Shown in pieces: positions 36,035 to 44,579 of a stretch of DNA of 64,000 nt. Position 1 is the first letter of the stretch; every line of letters starts with the position of its first letter. The notes below the pieces were generated by a model. The model had not been told where the DNA came from. It worked only from the letters and a program-made list of their open reading frames with translations, and made no database searches. The DNA comes from Roseitranquillus sp963776845 (GTDB lineage Bacteria > Pseudomonadota > Alphaproteobacteria > Rhodobacterales > Rhodobacteraceae), in NCBI GenBank assembly GCA_963776845.1, contig CAVZOJ010000011.1, forward strand, positions 310,001-374,000, read 5' to 3'. A program made the position numbers and the translations under genes.

Positions 36035-37252
36035 ATGATGTCCCGACACGAACGCCTCATCGTGAACTCCGAAGTGCCCTTCGCGCCCGAGGAACTCTTC
36101 TTCTCCCGCACTGACGAACGCGGCGTGATTCGAGCCGGCAACGAGGTTTTCCAGAGGATCAGCCAGTATTCGTGGAGCGAACTGGTCGGTGCGCCGCACA
36201 AGCTCATTCGGCACCCCGACATGCCGCGCGCTGTGTTTCACCTGATGTGGCAGACGATCCGCGCCGGGCAGCCGATCGGCGCATACGTCAAGAACCGGGC
36301 GGAGGACGGGCGGTTCTACTGGGTCTTCGCGAACGTGAGCCAGGTCGAGGGCGGCTACCTTTCCGTGCGCCTCAAGCCGCTCTCGGACAGACTGCCGGTG
36401 GTCGCGGATGTCTATGCCGAGATCCGGAAGATGGAGACCGACGAGGGTCTGCCGCCCGACGCGGGTGCCGAGCGGCTTCTTGCGCGCCTCGCCGAGCTCG
36501 GCTTCCCGGATTATTCATCGTTCATGGCGCAGTCGCTCGTGCGAGAGATCCGTGCCCGCGACGCCTCCCTCGGGCGGCCGGTAGATGACGGTCTCGCGCG
36601 ATTGGAACGCATGGTCGCGTCGGCCGAGGCACTCAGGGTCGAGGCCGGAACCATCGGCGCGGCCTTCGAGAAGATGCGCACCGTCCCCTACAACATGCGG
36701 ATCAAGGCGACGCGCCTGGGCGACGCCGCGGGTCCGTTCGGGGTGCTCGCCGTCAATCACGGCGCGCTCTCGACAGAGATCCGCGGCGGTGTCGAAAAGC
36801 TCGTCGCCTCGCTCCACGAGGTCTGCCGGCGCGTGAACGAGGGCCTGTACCTCGCAGGGACCGCCCGCCTCCAGAGCGAGATCGTGGCGACCTTCGAGCG
36901 GGAGGCGGACGAGAGCGCACCGATCGACCGGGCAGCCGAAATGGCGCACCTCGCGGCGCAGCGAGGCTACGGCACCAAATCCCGGGTCGAGCTCGAAGCA
37001 ATTGCCGACCGGCTCCGCCAGTTCGCCGAGGACTGCAAGCTGATGCGTCGGGTCGTGACCGGCCTGAAGGTGACGCGGGTGCTGTGCAAGGTCGAGGGCG
37101 GGCGCCTCGGCCACCGCGACGGGGGCCTCGACGAGATCATCTCACGCCTCGACGCGTTTCAAGGTACGCTCGACCGACACCTGGCCAACGTCGACACCAT
37201 AACCGAGGAGATGCGCAGCGACGTCGAGGCCCAGTTGCGGCGGGCCGCCTGA
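36035..37252 (+). CDS. Aer-like PAS domain protein lacking a chemotaxis signalling domain
   Basis: 405 residues. The PAS domain at about 10-125 is of the aerotaxis-receptor type, with YSWSELVGAPHKLIRHPDMP and the downstream YVKNRAEDGRFYWVFA. The remaining 280 residues are helical with no membrane segment and no methyl-accepting hairpin. A conserved-looking NMRIKATRLGDAAGPFGVLA stretch (about 228-247) resembles sequences following PAS in related Rhodobacterales proteins. It may sense FAD-linked redox state or oxygen. The regA and regB redox regulators lie nearby. Confidence 0.78.
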   Translation: MMSRHERLIVNSEVPFAPEELFFSRTDERGVIRAGNEVFQRISQYSWSELVGAPHKLIRHPDMPRAVFHLMWQTIRAGQPIGAYVKNRAEDGRFYWVFANVSQVEGGYLSVRLKPLSDRLPVVADVYAEIRKMETDEGLPPDAGAERLLARLAELGFPDYSSFMAQSLVREIRARDASLGRPVDDGLARLERMVASAEALRVEAGTIGAAFEKMRTVPYNMRIKATRLGDAAGPFGVLAVNHGALSTEIRGGVEKLVASLHEVCRRVNEGLYLAGTARLQSEIVATFEREADESAPIDRAAEMAHLAAQRGYGTKSRVELEAIADRLRQFAEDCKLMRRVVTGLKVTRVLCKVEGGRLGHRDGGLDEIISRLDAFQGTLDRHLANVDTITEEMRSDVEAQLRRAA

Positions 37253-37303
37253 CGCGGCCCCTCCCGCGGGACCCCCCCAATGCCGGGCGGAGGAGCGTGG
37301 AAT

Positions 37304-37858
37304 TCAGCGGGGCGAGCGCTTGGCGAGGATGCGCTGCAGCGTGCGGCGGTGCATCGAGAGGCGCCGCGCGGTCTCGCTCACATTCCGGTCGCAGAGCTCG
37401 TAGACGCGCTGGATGTGCTCCCAACGCACGCGATCGGCCGACATAGGATTCTCGGGCGGAGGCGGCAGCTCGTCATTGGCGGCGAGGAGGGCTGCGGAGA
37501 TGTCGTTCGCATCGGCCGGCTTCGACAGGTAGTCCGTCGCCCCGATCTTTACGGCCGCGACAGCCGTCGCGATCGCGCCATAGCCGGTCAGAACCACGAT
37601 CCGCGCGTCCGGACGACGCTCTCGCAGCACCTCCACGACATCGAGGCCGTTGCCGTCCTCGAGCCGCAGGTCGACCACCGCATATGCCGGCGGACGGGCC
37701 GTCGCGACCGCCCTGCCGTCTGCGACGCTCTCCGCCGTCTCGACGGCGAAGCCCCGCTTCTCCATCGCCTTCGCCAGCCGCCTCAGAAACGGCTCGTCAT
37801 CGTCAACGAGCAGAAGCGAGGTATCCTGGCCGATCTCGGTGGTCGCGCGTTCCATCAT
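37304..37858 (-). CDS. regA: redox response regulator RegA/PrrA/ActR
   Basis: 184-residue response regulator. The receiver has the acidic pocket VDDDEP, the phosphoacceptor Asp in AVVDLRLEDGNG, Thr in VLTGYG and Lys in LSKPAD. A proline linker and a Fis-type helix-turn-helix follow (NVSETARRLSMHRRTLQRIL), almost invariant in the RegA family. It controls photosynthesis, respiration, nitrogen and hydrogen genes in relatives. The gene is separated from regB by a uxuA-like gene and no senC is present between them. Confidence 0.93.
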   Translation of the reverse strand: MMERATTEIGQDTSLLLVDDDEPFLRRLAKAMEKRGFAVETAESVADGRAVATARPPAYAVVDLRLEDGNGLDVVEVLRERRPDARIVVLTGYGAIATAVAAVKIGATDYLSKPADANDISAALLAANDELPPPPENPMSADRVRWEHIQRVYELCDRNVSETARRLSMHRRTLQRILAKRSPR

Positions 37859-37897
37859 TCCAACCTCCTAAGTTGTTGAGCAGATAGAAAAGGCTGA

Positions 37898-37923
37898 TGA
37901 CCGGTCAATTCACGAACCGGTCA
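37898..37923. promoter_or_regulatory. inverted repeat, likely operator between regA and uxuA
   Basis: Perfect inverted repeat TGACCGGT, ten bases, ACCGGTCA. The left arm extends to a full ten-base palindrome TGACCGGTCA (37898-37907). It lies 40 bases beyond the regA start and 94 bases before the uxuA start, in the divergent promoter region. A GntR-family hexuronate regulator would be a usual binder near uxuA, but no such regulator is in the window. Confidence 0.6.
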
Positions 37924-38016
37924 GCAACGGCAGCCGCAGGCGGAGGACGCTCCGCCTCTTGCCGAGGAAGTGCCGTTCTGCCAGCGAGGTGGCGCTGTAG
38001 AGGAGGGTTTTGCGGA

Positions 38017-39224
38017 ATGGAGGAAAGCTGGCGCTGGTTCGGACCAGCCGACCCGGTGACGATCGATGACGTGCGGCAGACCGGTGCAACAGGCATCGTC
38101 ACCGCGCTGCACCACCTGCCGCCCGGCACGGTCTGGACGCCGGAGGAGATCGCCGCACGGCAGCGCCTGATCGCCGGTGCAAACAACGCGCCCACCGGCC
38201 TCGACTGGACCGTGGTCGAGAGCCTGCCGGTGTCCGAGGACATCAAGCGCCAGAGCGGGGATTGGCGCGGCCATGTCGCCACCTGGCAGCAGAGCCTCCG
38301 CCACCTCGCCGCGGCCGGCGTAAAGGTCGTCTGCTACAATTTCATGCCGATCCTGGACTGGACCCGCACGAACCTCGACTGGCCTCTGAACTCGGGCGCC
38401 ACCTGCATGCGGTTCGACCTCGCGGACTTCGCCGCCTTCGACATCCACATCCTTGCACGCCCCGATGCCGACTATCCCGAAGACGTCGCGAAGGAGGCAG
38501 CGCGCCGCTTCGCCGCGATGGACGAACCGCGCCGGCGCGCGCTGGCGCGGAACGTCGTCTTCGGCCTGCCGGGCGCGGCAGAAGGCTTCACGCTCGACGA
38601 GTTGCGCGAGCATCTCGCAGCGTATCGCTCGATCGGAGCGGAGCGGTTGCGGCAGAATCTCGTCGACTTCCTCGAACAGGTGGTGCCGGTCGCTGCGGAG
38701 GCAGGTGTCCGCATCTGCTGTCATCCCGACGATCCGCCGTTCCCGCTCCTCGGCCTGCCGCGCATCATGTCGACCGAGGACGACTATGCCCGCGTGATGC
38801 AGGCGGTCGACGATCCGGCGAACGGCATCACGCTCTGCTCCGGCTCGCTCGGCGCGCGCGGTGACAACGACCTTCCTGGCATGATGCGTCGGCTCGGGGA
38901 TCGCGTGCACTTCCTCCACCTGCGGAACGTCCGTCGTGAGGGCGACACGGCCCCATGCTCCTTCCACGAAAGCGGTCATCTCGATGGCGACGTCGACATG
39001 GTCGCCCTGGTCGAGGCGGCGCTGGCCGAGGAAACGCGCCGGCGAGAGGCCGGCCGTGCCGACGCCTCGATTCCATTCCGCCCCGATCACGGCCTGCACA
39101 TGACCGACGACCGCAGGCGGGCGGGGCAGCCGGGCTATCCGCTGGTCGGCCGCCACGTCGGGCTGGCGGAACTGCGAGGCGTCATCGCCGCACTCGGCCG
39201 GCGCGCGGCACCCAGGCTACCTGA
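38017..39224 (+). CDS. uxuA: mannonate dehydratase (UxuA)
   Basis: About 400 residues. UxuA dehydrates D-mannonate to 2-keto-3-deoxygluconate in hexuronate catabolism. Family landmarks are WRWFGPADPV, TGATGIVTALHHLPPG, YNFMPILDWTRT, CCHPDDPPFPLLGLPRI, GDRVHFLHLRNV and FRPDHGLHM, including the metal-binding Cys/His residues. ATG 38017 follows AGGAGGG at 38001-38007. The ORF does not stop at the family end but runs on to 39795 as shadow of regB. A TGA at 39222-39224 is one frame away at the expected end, so a base error near 39200 is likely. No other uronate genes are nearby. Confidence 0.9.
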
Positions 39225-39337
39225 GCGCAGCCCAGTCGGCGCCGGCCGCACAGCGCGAAGGTCCCGCGACGAGTGCTCCAATGGCAAGGGCGAGGCCTTC
39301 GGTGTAACGTCCGGCGAAAGCGTTCCCAGGATGCTCC

Positions 39338-40708
39338 GTGACCGACACTCCACCGACCCTCTTCGTCCAGCGCGGCCACCCGAACTGGGTGCGGCTGCAC
39401 ACGCTGATGACGCTGCGCTGGATCGCCATCGCTGGGCAGATCTTCGCCATCGCCGTCGGCGTCGAGATCTTCGACCTCAATCTGGAGCTGGGGCTCTGCT
39501 TCGCGGCGATCGGGCTCGCGGCGATCGCCAACCTCGTCGCGCTCTTCGTCTACCCGAAGAACAAGCGGATGACCGAGCTCGAGGTCGCGGTGATGCTGCT
39601 TTTCGACATCGTGCAGCTGTCGTGGCTGCTCGCGCTCACCGGAGGGCTTCACAACCCGTTCTCGTTGCTGATCCTCGTCCCGGTCACGATTTCGGCGACG
39701 GCGCTGCGATGGCAGACGACCGCCCTGCTCGGCGCGGTCGCGATCGCTCTCGTCACCGCGGTGACGCTCTGGCACATCCCGCTGCACACGCCTGACGGGA
39801 CGATCATGCGGATGCCGCCGATCTTCCTGCAAGGCTTCTGGCTTGCGATCGTGCTGGCCACCGTGTTCCTGTCTGTGTTCGCCCAGCGCGTGACGTCCGA
39901 GGTGCACGCGATGGCCGACGCGCTGGCGGCGACGCAGATGGCGCTGGCGCGTGAGCAGAAGCTGACCGACCTCGGCGGGGTCGTGGCGGCGGCGGCGCAT
40001 GAACTCGGGACGCCCCTCGCGACGATCAAGCTGGTGAGCTCAGAGCTCGCGGGCGAGCTCTCCGGAGACCAGCAGGACGACGCGATACTCATCCGCGACC
40101 AGGCCGACCGATGCCGCGACATCCTCCGCTCCATGGGGCGCATCGGCAAGGAAGACCTCCACGTCCGAACCGCTCCGCTCGAGGCGCTGCTGCGCGAGGC
40201 CGCGGACCCCCATTCCGACCGGGGGCGCGAGATCGTGTATGGTCTGCCGGAGGGCAAGCGGCAGCCGACCGTCCTGCGCCGGCCCGAGGTCGTGCACGGC
40301 CTGCGCAATCTCGTGCAGAACGCGGTCGACTTCTCGGCGGCACGGGTGCGGATCGACGCGGACTGGGACGATTCGAGGATCACGGTCCGCATCGCCGACG
40401 ACGGCCCGGGTTTTCCGGCGTCGGTCATCGGTCGTCTGGGGGACCCCTTCGTGCGTCGCCGCAGGGTCGAAGACGATCGTGCCAAGCGTCCGGCCTACGA
40501 GGGGATGGGCCTCGGCCTCTTCATCGCCAAGACGCTCCTTGAGCGCACCGGCGCCGAGGTCACCTTCGCCAATGCCCGCGACGCGACGCTGCCCGAGGAA
40601 CCCTGGCTTGGTGCGATCGTCCTCGTGGCCTGGCCGCGCGGTTCGATCAGCCCGCAGGAAGAGACCCGCCGCGAGCCCTTGGGACGAAACCAGCCCATCG
40701 AGGCTTGA
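39338..40708 (+). CDS. regB: redox sensor histidine kinase RegB/PrrB/ActS
   Basis: 456 residues with six membrane helices (about 25-190), the quinone-site motif GGLHNPFSLL, the H-box AAAAHELGTPLATI, the redox-active cysteine context DRCRDILRSMG, and N/G boxes LRNLVQNAVDFS, DDGPGFP and GMGLGLFIAKTLLE. GTG 39338 follows AGGA. It is the cognate kinase of regA, but the two genes are split by uxuA and are divergent. Confidence 0.94.
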   Translation: MTDTPPTLFVQRGHPNWVRLHTLMTLRWIAIAGQIFAIAVGVEIFDLNLELGLCFAAIGLAAIANLVALFVYPKNKRMTELEVAVMLLFDIVQLSWLLALTGGLHNPFSLLILVPVTISATALRWQTTALLGAVAIALVTAVTLWHIPLHTPDGTIMRMPPIFLQGFWLAIVLATVFLSVFAQRVTSEVHAMADALAATQMALAREQKLTDLGGVVAAAAHELGTPLATIKLVSSELAGELSGDQQDDAILIRDQADRCRDILRSMGRIGKEDLHVRTAPLEALLREAADPHSDRGREIVYGLPEGKRQPTVLRRPEVVHGLRNLVQNAVDFSAARVRIDADWDDSRITVRIADDGPGFPASVIGRLGDPFVRRRRVEDDRAKRPAYEGMGLGLFIAKTLLERTGAEVTFANARDATLPEEPWLGAIVLVAWPRGSISPQEETRREPLGRNQPIEA

Positions 40709-40777
40709 CCGCGGCGCTTAAGTCTACCTTAACAATCATGAACGAAGTCTTCCTCAACCAGAGGGGGAAAATCGATC

Positions 40778-42398
40778 ATGGACTGGCTGACCGGCCTCGC
40801 CGCGACCGACATCGGTTTCGTCACCGGGCTCGTCGCCGCATCGCTCCTCGGATCGATGCTGGCGCTCGCGATCGCCGGCGCCGTCGCCAGGCGCAAGCGC
40901 AGCCGCCGGCGTGAGCTGATACGCGGGGTCGATGCCGACATCGCTTTTCTCTTCGACGACGAGGCGCTGATCGACGCCTCGCCGCAGGCACGCCAGTTCC
41001 TGCGGGCAGCGCCCTCGGGCGGCAGCGACTGGTCGCGGCTGATGATGCTGATGCTGCCGCGCTTCCCCGAGATCGAGGAGCGTATCGGACGGCTGATCTC
41101 GGACGAGCGGCAAGAGTACGAGTTGGTCGACGAAACCACGCGTCTCGTCGCGGAATGGCGCCACGGCTTCGTGAGGCTGACCCTGGAGGACCTCGAGACG
41201 GCGCCGGGTCTGTCCGGGCTCGACCGCCACGGCATGAAGGCGATGGAGCGTGAGCTCGTCACCCTGCGCCAGGTCGTCGAACACACGCCCAGTCTGATCT
41301 GGCGACAGGGCCCGCGTGGGCAGGTCACCTGGGCGAACCGTGCCTACTTCGACATGGTCGAGCGGGTGAAGGGCCGCGAGGACATGGGCACCTGGCCGCC
41401 GCCCGTCCTGTTCGAGCCGCAGACCCTCATGCGCCGCGTCGACGGTCGCGACGACGGCGTGACCCGCATTTCGCTGACGCTGCCCGGCACCGAGCGAAAG
41501 CTCTGGTTCGACTGCCTCAGCCACGAGCTCGAGGATGGCGCGCTCTTCATCGCGCTCGACGTCAACAAGATCGTGCATGCCGAGGACCAGCTGCGCGAGT
41601 TCATGCAGACGCTGACCAAGACCTTCGCGCACCTGACGATCGGCCTCGCGATCTTCGACCGATCCCGCCACCTCGCCCTCTTCAACCCGGCGCTGACCGA
41701 CCTCACGCAACTGCCGATCGACTTCCTCGCCGCGCGGCCGACGCTCTTCGGGTTCCTCGACCGACTGCGCGAGAAGAAGATGATCCCCGAGCCGAAGGAC
41801 TACAAAGGCTGGCGCAAGCGGCTGCTGGAGCTTGAAGTCGGCCGCGGCGGAGGGCACCTACGCCGAGACCTGGGCGCTGCCGTCTGGCCAGACCTACCGC
41901 GTCACCGGGCGGCCGCATCCCGACGGCGCCGTCGCGTTTCTGTTCGAGAACATCTCGGCAGAGATCTCGCTGACGCGGCAATTCCGCGCCGAGCTGGAGA
42001 TGGGTCAGGCGGTGATCGACAGCCTCGACGAGGCGGTGGCGGTGTTCTCCTCCGACGGCGTGCTGGCGATGACCAACAGGGCGTACGTCGCGCTCTGGGG
42101 CGACGATCCCGGCACGTCGCTGCGCGACATCGCCGTCACGGACGCGATGCGCACCTGGTTGGCCCGCTCCTCGCCGACGCCGGTCTGGGGCGAGATCCGC
42201 GACTTCACCGCCCGCATGCACGAACGCAGCCCGTGGACCGCCCATGTCCGGCTGCACGACGGCCGCGGTCTTTCGATCCGCGTCGTGCCGCTTGCCGGCG
42301 GTGCGACGCTCGTCGCGTTCGAGCCGGTGGATCCGGACGAGCTCGCCGCCACTGAAACCAAAGGAACGACCGAAATCCGGCGCCACGCCAAGGGCTGA
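40778..42398 (+). CDS. PAS domain-containing membrane protein, frame interrupted
   Basis: About 540 residues: one N-terminal membrane helix (FVTGLVAASLLGSMLALAIAG) then three PAS-like segments (VEHTPSLIWRQGPRGQVTWA; FAHLTIGLAIFDRSRHLALF; IDSLDEAVAVFSSDGVLAM). There is no recognisable kinase or cyclase domain. The frame shifts by +1 at GG 41840-41841; correcting it gives VAAAEGTYAETWALPSGQTY. Located between regB and tsaE as in many Rhodobacterales. Its output is unknown; it may signal through partner proteins. Confidence 0.8.
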
Positions 42399-42446
42399 CG
42401 CAGGGGGCGCCTTGCGACGCGCCGGCTGCGGGGCCAAAGTCCTCCG

Positions 42447-42902
42447 GTGCGCACCCGATACCACCTCCCCAACCCCGAAGCGACCGAGGCGCTCGCGCGT
42501 CGGATCGCGCCGACTCTCCGGCGCGGCGACACTCTGTTGCTCGCCGGCCCGATCGGTGCCGGAAAGACGCACTTCGCGCGCGCCCTGATCCGCGCCCGGC
42601 TGCGGCGGGAGGAAGACGTGCCGTCGCCCACCTACACGCTGGTCCAGACCTACGATGATGACGGCTTGGAGATCTGGCATGCCGATCTCTACCGCCTCTC
42701 GGGGCCTGGCGAGGCGTTGGAGCTGGGGCTCGAGGACGCATTCGACACCGCAATCTGCCTCATCGAATGGCCGGACCGCCTCGAGACCCCGCCGCCGCAG
42801 GCTCTCACGCTCGACTTCGCCGTCGCCGGGGAAGGCCGCGTTCTCGTCGCCGAAGGGCCCGAGAGCTGGCGGGAGCGGCTGCCGCAGGTGCAGGATGCCT
42901 GA
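42447..42902 (+). CDS. tsaE: tRNA threonylcarbamoyladenosine biosynthesis ATPase TsaE
   Basis: 151 residues. TsaE is the P-loop ATPase required for the TsaB-TsaD complex to make t6A. Walker A is AGPIGAGKTHFARAL, followed by the family motif SPTYTLVQTY and HADLYRL. GTG 42447 start. The last eight bases overlap the amgK start. Confidence 0.93.
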   Translation: MRTRYHLPNPEATEALARRIAPTLRRGDTLLLAGPIGAGKTHFARALIRARLRREEDVPSPTYTLVQTYDDDGLEIWHADLYRLSGPGEALELGLEDAFDTAICLIEWPDRLETPPPQALTLDFAVAGEGRVLVAEGPESWRERLPQVQDA

Positions 42903-43902
42903 CCGCGAGACGCTGATCGCTGCGTTCCTGAAACGCGCCGGCTGGGCCGAGGCGCGGCCCGAGCCGCTCGCCGGCGACGCCTCGCAGCGCCGCTATGTCC
43001 GGCTCTTCGGGAACGACGCCACCGCCGTTCTGATGGACGCCCCCGCCGAGCGGGGAGAGGACGTCGGCCCCTTCGTTCGCGTCGCCGGCCTCCTCAAGGG
43101 TTGGGGGCTCTCCGCGCCGGAGATCCTCGCCGAGGACAGAGAGCACGGACTCCTGCTCCTCGAGGATCTCGGCGACGATCTGTTCGCGCGCGTGCTGTCC
43201 GTCGATTCGGCGCCCGAGACCGCGCTCTACGAGGCGGCGGTCGATGTCCTCGTCGCCCTGCACCGCCATCAGCCGCCGCCCGCGCCCAGCTACGGCCCTG
43301 AAGAGATGACGCGCGCCGCGCGCCTGCCCTTCGAATGGTACGTGCGCGAGGCCGACGGGCCGGGCGCGGGCGACCGCTTCGCCGCCGTGGTGCGCCAGAC
43401 CGTAGAGCGCGAGGTGCCGTCGAGTGACGCCCTGGTCCTGCGAGACTACCATGCCGAGAACCTGATCTGGCTACCCGACCGCGAGGGCGCGGCCCGCGTC
43501 GGCCTGCTGGACTTCCAGGACGCCGCTGCCGGGCACCATGCCTATGACCTCGCCTCGCTCCTCACCGACATCAGGCGGGAGGTGTCGCCCGCGCTGCGCG
43601 CGGCGATGGAGGCGCGGTACGCCGACGCCACCGGCCGCGACCTCGATCGCCTTCGCGCCGACGTCGCGCTCCTGTCGGTGCAGCGCAACCTGCGCATCCT
43701 CGGCACCTTCGCGCGTCTCGCCGTCCGCGACGGCAAGACGCGCTACCTCGCCTTCCTGCCGCGCGTGTGGGAGCTGCTGGAGCGCGACCTCGCCCACCCC
43801 GTCGCGGCGGACATCGCGGCGCGCGTGCGCGCGGACCTGCCGCCGCCCGATGCGCAGATACTCGACAGACTGGCCGAATGCCGGACCGTCCTCGCGCCCT
43901 GA
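42895..43902 (+). CDS. amgK: N-acetylmuramate/N-acetylglucosamine 1-kinase AmgK (APH fold)
   Basis: 335-residue aminoglycoside-phosphotransferase-fold kinase. The N-lobe has GDASQRRYVRL, the catalytic loop is VLRDYHAENLIWL, and the metal Asp is in GLLDFQDAA. With MurU next door, the assignment to the anomeric cell-wall sugar kinase of the MurNAc recycling bypass is strong. ATG 42895 overlaps tsaE. Confidence 0.9.
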   Translation: MPDRETLIAAFLKRAGWAEARPEPLAGDASQRRYVRLFGNDATAVLMDAPAERGEDVGPFVRVAGLLKGWGLSAPEILAEDREHGLLLLEDLGDDLFARVLSVDSAPETALYEAAVDVLVALHRHQPPPAPSYGPEEMTRAARLPFEWYVREADGPGAGDRFAAVVRQTVEREVPSSDALVLRDYHAENLIWLPDREGAARVGLLDFQDAAAGHHAYDLASLLTDIRREVSPALRAAMEARYADATGRDLDRLRADVALLSVQRNLRILGTFARLAVRDGKTRYLAFLPRVWELLERDLAHPVAADIAARVRADLPPPDAQILDRLAECRTVLAP

Positions 43903-44549
43903 TGGTCTTCGCAGCGGGGTTCGGGACGCGCATGGGCGCCCTGACCCGCGACCGCCCGAAGCCTCTGGTGGAGGTGGCGGGCCGGCCGCTCATCGACCAT
44001 GCCCTAGAACTCGCGGAGACAGCGGGTATCGGACGGATCGTCGCCAACGCGCACTACCGCGCCGACCAGATCGAGCGGCACCTGGCGCCGCGTGGCGTCG
44101 CCGTCTCGCACGAGGCGCCCGAGATCCTCGATACCGGCGGCGGCCTGCGCGCGGCCTTGCCCCTGCTCGGTCCTGGACCGGTCTTCACGCTCAATCCCGA
44201 CGTCGTCTGGCGCGGGTCCAACCCGTTCGACGCCCTCTCCGCCGGGTGGCGGCCCGGCACTATGGGTGCACTGCTGCTGCTCGGCCGCGTGCCCGGCCGT
44301 GACGGAGATTTTTCGCACGCAGCCGACGGGCGGCTGTCACGCGGCGGCCCGCTGACCTATCTCGGCGCCCAGGTCATCGACCCGGCAGTTCTCTCCGAGA
44401 TCCCCGACCGGGTCTTCTCGCTGAACCGCGCGTGGGACCTGCTGGCCGAGCGTGGGCGGCTGTTCGGCGCGCTCTACCTAGGCGCATGGTGCGACGTCGG
44501 CACGCCCGAGGGCATCGCCGCGGCCGAGCGGATGCTGGCCGATGCGTAG
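43878..44549 (+). CDS. murU: N-acetylmuramate 1-phosphate uridylyltransferase MurU
   Basis: 223-residue nucleotidyltransferase with AAGFGTRMGALTRDRPKPL, the signature loop that binds the nucleotide, and NPDVVWRGSNPF. MurU joins MurNAc-1-phosphate to UTP, completing the recycling pathway that bypasses de novo UDP-MurNAc synthesis. ATG 43878 overlaps amgK by 25 bases; ATG 43902 is an alternative eight codons later. Confidence 0.9.
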   Translation: MPDRPRALMVFAAGFGTRMGALTRDRPKPLVEVAGRPLIDHALELAETAGIGRIVANAHYRADQIERHLAPRGVAVSHEAPEILDTGGGLRAALPLLGPGPVFTLNPDVVWRGSNPFDALSAGWRPGTMGALLLLGRVPGRDGDFSHAADGRLSRGGPLTYLGAQVIDPAVLSEIPDRVFSLNRAWDLLAERGRLFGALYLGAWCDVGTPEGIAAAERMLADA

Positions 44550-44579
44550 CCTGCCGCTCCGGATCCCCGCGGCGCAATC

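Noticed and set aside
38017..39795. UxuA with a 190-residue C-terminal extension
   Set aside because: The extension overlaps the regB coding region in another frame and is Arg/Ala-rich shadow sequence; a lost stop near 39222 explains it.
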